Position numbers and translations under genes: made by a program. Below, one piece after another: positions 62,239 to 64,000 of a stretch of DNA of 64,000 nt. Source of the DNA: Lujinxingia vulgaris (GTDB lineage Bacteria; Myxococcota_A; Bradymonadia; Bradymonadales; Bradymonadaceae); contig NZ_VOSL01000059.1 of the NCBI RefSeq assembly GCF_007997005.1, forward strand, positions 1-64,000, in the 5' to 3' direction. The notes below the pieces were generated by a model that saw only the letters and a list, made by a program, of their open reading frames with translations, ran no database searches and was not told the origin of the DNA. Position 1 is the stretch's first letter. Each line of letters starts with the position of its first letter.

Positions 62239-62577
62239 ATGAGCGAAGAGTTACCGGAAGACATCAAACGTTGGACCTCAAAACGTCGTACCGCGCTGGT
62301 GCTGCAGATTATCCGCGGAGAGACCACGGTGAACGAGGCTGCGCGCCAGTACGACCTCAAGCCCAGCGAGATTGAGCAGTCGTACGAGACCTTCCTGGAT
62401 GCGGGTGAGAACGGGTTGAAGAGCCGCCCGAAGGAAGAGATTGAGCGTAAAGATGCGCAAATTGCGAAGCTGCAGCAGAAGATTGGCGAGCTGGTGATGG
62501 ACATCGACATCATCAAGGAGGTCCATCACATGTCCAAGCTGGACCCTTTTGGCTCAGGGTGGCGCTCCGAGGATTGA
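62239..62577 (+). CDS. IS3-family-like OrfA (DUF1153-type HTH)
   Basis: 112 residues from ATG 62239. IKRWTSKRRTALVLQIIRGE and VNEAARQYDLKPSEIEQSYE form the HTH, followed by a leucine-zipper-like helix (IERKDAQIAKLQQKIGELVM). It matches first open frames of IS3-type elements that carry the DUF1153-like HTH. Its end overlaps the start of the next frame in the -1 register, as expected for programmed frameshifting. Confidence 0.8.
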   Translation: MSEELPEDIKRWTSKRRTALVLQIIRGETTVNEAARQYDLKPSEIEQSYETFLDAGENGLKSRPKEEIERKDAQIAKLQQKIGELVMDIDIIKEVHHMSKLDPFGSGWRSED

Positions 62578-62765
62578 TGGAACGTCACCCGGCGATGAGT
62601 GAGCGGAGGTTGTGTGGACTTTTAGCGCTGAACCGCTCCACGGTCTGGCGCCAGAAAGAAGGGTGTGAGCCGCCGGGTGGTCAATCTCGAAAAGGAGCGC
62701 GCGAAGCGGGAGCTCTTGGAGCGTTTGGCGTGAGAACACGACCGGCAAACTCAAGATTGTGTTGA
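62559..62765 (+). pseudogene. Truncated IS3-like OrfB
   Basis: The frame begins MALRGLMERHPAMSERRLCG and LLALNRSTVWR, like the N-terminus of IS3 OrfB, and then loses homology. The integrase DDE domain is absent, so the element is dead. No inverted repeats could be placed. Confidence 0.7.
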
Positions 62766-62901
62766 GATAGTTCGCTCGCGTCCGCCCTTCCCCCCTCCCC
62801 CACCCCACGCTACACTCCCTCAACCTCAATCCCCCCGGGGGGGCTGCGCGTCCACACCCGCCCCGCACCCCGCACCCAATGTCAGAGCAACGAGTCTCTC
62901 G

Positions 62902-64000
62902 ATGTCCGAACACGCTTATGCCCTGCCGCCCTTTCTCCCTCAGGCCAACTCGCCAGATCGTCTCGAGTCGCTTTTAGAAGGCCTCGCTGATGAAGGCGGA
63001 GATGCCATCACATACACTCGCCTGGCGGAGCGTTGTGGGCAGAGTCTGCGGACAATTCATTATTATGCGGCGCTTGGTGAGAGCCTGGGATTTGTGCGGC
63101 GCACCGAGCGGGGGGCGCTCTCGTTGAGCTCCAGGGGGGAGCGTTATGTGCGGGAGACTGAGCAACGCGTACGGATGGTTTGCGATGCGATGTTGGAGCA
63201 TCAGGTGGTGCGTGAGGCCATCGCGCGTTGGTGCGCCGGCGCGTCGCTGGATGAGGCCGTGCTGGCCACCGTTCGACATCATGGTGAGCTCGCGGAGAGC
63301 ACGGCGTTACGGCGAGCAGACGCACTCACGAGTTTGATTTCATGGATGTTTTCTCGAACCAGCCTCACGTCCTACAGCACGCCCGCCGTTGAGGATGTCA
63401 CCGACGATGTGGATGACGAGGAGGAGTGGGGCGATCCCTTCGATATATTATTTAGTGATGATCCGTGGGAGAGCGAGTTCAACACCCTTCTGATGCGCAC
63501 CCTTTACGCAGACTATGAAGATTTTGAAGATCTTGAAGAGTTGCGGCGCGAGCCCCCCCTGCCGGTGAGCTGGGCGAGCGCTCCCTTAAGCGTTTTGAAC
63601 CCGGCGTTGATGTTGCTTCCCCACCTCGCCACGCTGGCGATCCATACCGTGGGCGATGTGCTTGCTCTCAAACCCACGATCTTCGTGCGACTTCAGGGAA
63701 TCAACGATCTGGAGGCCCGCGCCTACATCGATCTGTGGAACTCCGCGCGGCGCCTGGAACGGTTGTCAGAGCCCTACGTGCCCGCGCCCGCCGTCGATCG
63801 GCCACGCACGTCAGCGCAGTCCTTTGACGACGCGGTCAATCATCCGCTCACACCAGGCGTTCAGCCGAGTAGCATCCCAGAGGATCCCTCGCCCAGATTT
63901 GCTGCCGTCGATTCCGCTGCGGAAGACCTCGACCAGGCCGAGCCCGGGAATGGTGTCGTTGCCCACAACCCGACGCCTTCACCCCTTTCGCTGCCTGAAG
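62902..64000 (+). CDS. Winged-helix / helix-hairpin-helix protein (3' partial)
   Basis: The frame is open from ATG 62902 to the window end (366 codons seen). Residues ~15-90 look like a winged helix (ITYTRLAERCGQSLRTIHYY, ALGESLGFVRRTERGALSLS). Residues ~230-290 (LPHLATLAIHTVGDVLALKP, RLQGINDLEARAYIDLW) resemble a helix-hairpin-helix or RNA polymerase alpha-CTD-like fold. Between them lies a very acidic stretch. DNA binding is likely. The upstream ~130 bp is C-rich and has no clear ribosome site. The catalytic part, if any, is beyond the window. Confidence 0.7.
   Translation, partial: MSEHAYALPPFLPQANSPDRLESLLEGLADEGGDAITYTRLAERCGQSLRTIHYYAALGESLGFVRRTERGALSLSSRGERYVRETEQRVRMVCDAMLEHQVVREAIARWCAGASLDEAVLATVRHHGELAESTALRRADALTSLISWMFSRTSLTSYSTPAVEDVTDDVDDEEEWGDPFDILFSDDPWESEFNTLLMRTLYADYEDFEDLEELRREPPLPVSWASAPLSVLNPALMLLPHLATLAIHTVGDVLALKPTIFVRLQGINDLEARAYIDLWNSARRLERLSEPYVPAPAVDRPRTSAQSFDDAVNHPLTPGVQPSSIPEDPSPRFAAVDSAAEDLDQAEPGNGVVAHNPTPSPLSLPE

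Overview
The window is about 64 kb of GC-rich DNA. It looks like the chromosome of a deltaproteobacterium-like predator or saprophyte of the Bradymonadales/Myxococcota type. The pointers are many secreted lipoproteins with Asp/Ala/Pro-rich linkers after the lipobox Cys, a cysteine-rich DUF4215-like (Myxo-type) repeat, large multidomain proteins with GC-ending codons, and a TM2-domain protein. The assignment is inference; there is no rRNA or marker gene in the window. I saw no tRNA, rRNA or CRISPR array.

Layout. 1-10.1 kb: the 3' part of a membrane protein with a Fam20/HipA-like kinase fold, a PAS histidine kinase divergent from a DUF3293-BrxD-like ATPase fusion, an alpha/beta hydrolase, a RAYT/IS200-type transposase and an M15 peptidase lipoprotein. 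10.3-22.4 kb: FAS1 and Ig-like lipoproteins, a TM2 protein, HtrA, a complete phosphonate-type ABC transporter (phnDCEE), two small lipoproteins and a MarC-type membrane protein. 22.8-29.9 kb: a tandem duplicate of a 460-residue lipoprotein, then an operon with DUF4178, DUF350 and a membrane-bound aminopropyltransferase. 30.4-39.4 kb: a secreted-protein zone with four paralogous lipoproteins in alternating A-B-A-B order, two copies of a 160-bp structured element in front of the B genes, and several C/A-rich repeat clusters.

39.5-60.8 kb is the accessory island. Two divergent units resemble a mixture of DISARM and Druantia. Leftward run a 2136-residue DEAD-box/DUF1998 helicase with a nuclease-like C-terminus and a UvrD-type helicase with a ParE/RelE-like N-terminus. 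Rightward run an SNF2-type helicase, frameshifted by a 5-bp tandem duplication just after Walker A, and a 1570-residue Eco57I-type adenine methylase. Behind these lies an AT-richer cluster: a small protein, a membrane-anchored GTPase-like protein, a tail-anchored partner, an unknown and a large protein with a thioredoxin-like segment. 60.9-62.8 kb holds a glycine-zipper peptide, an XRE regulator and an IS3-type remnant. The window ends inside a winged-helix/helix-hairpin-helix protein.

The most pervasive non-gene signal is a 13-bp palindrome, TGACC-CTC-GGTCA. It occurs several dozen times in tandem arrays with periods of 20, 21, 24 or 44 bp, mostly between genes, once as an in-frame expansion inside a gene, and on both sides of the RAYT-like transposase. 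A REP/RAYT-like relationship is my leading reading. The most promising undescribed systems are the hybrid helicase-methylase locus with its GTPase neighbours, and the 160-bp structured element with its lipoprotein family.
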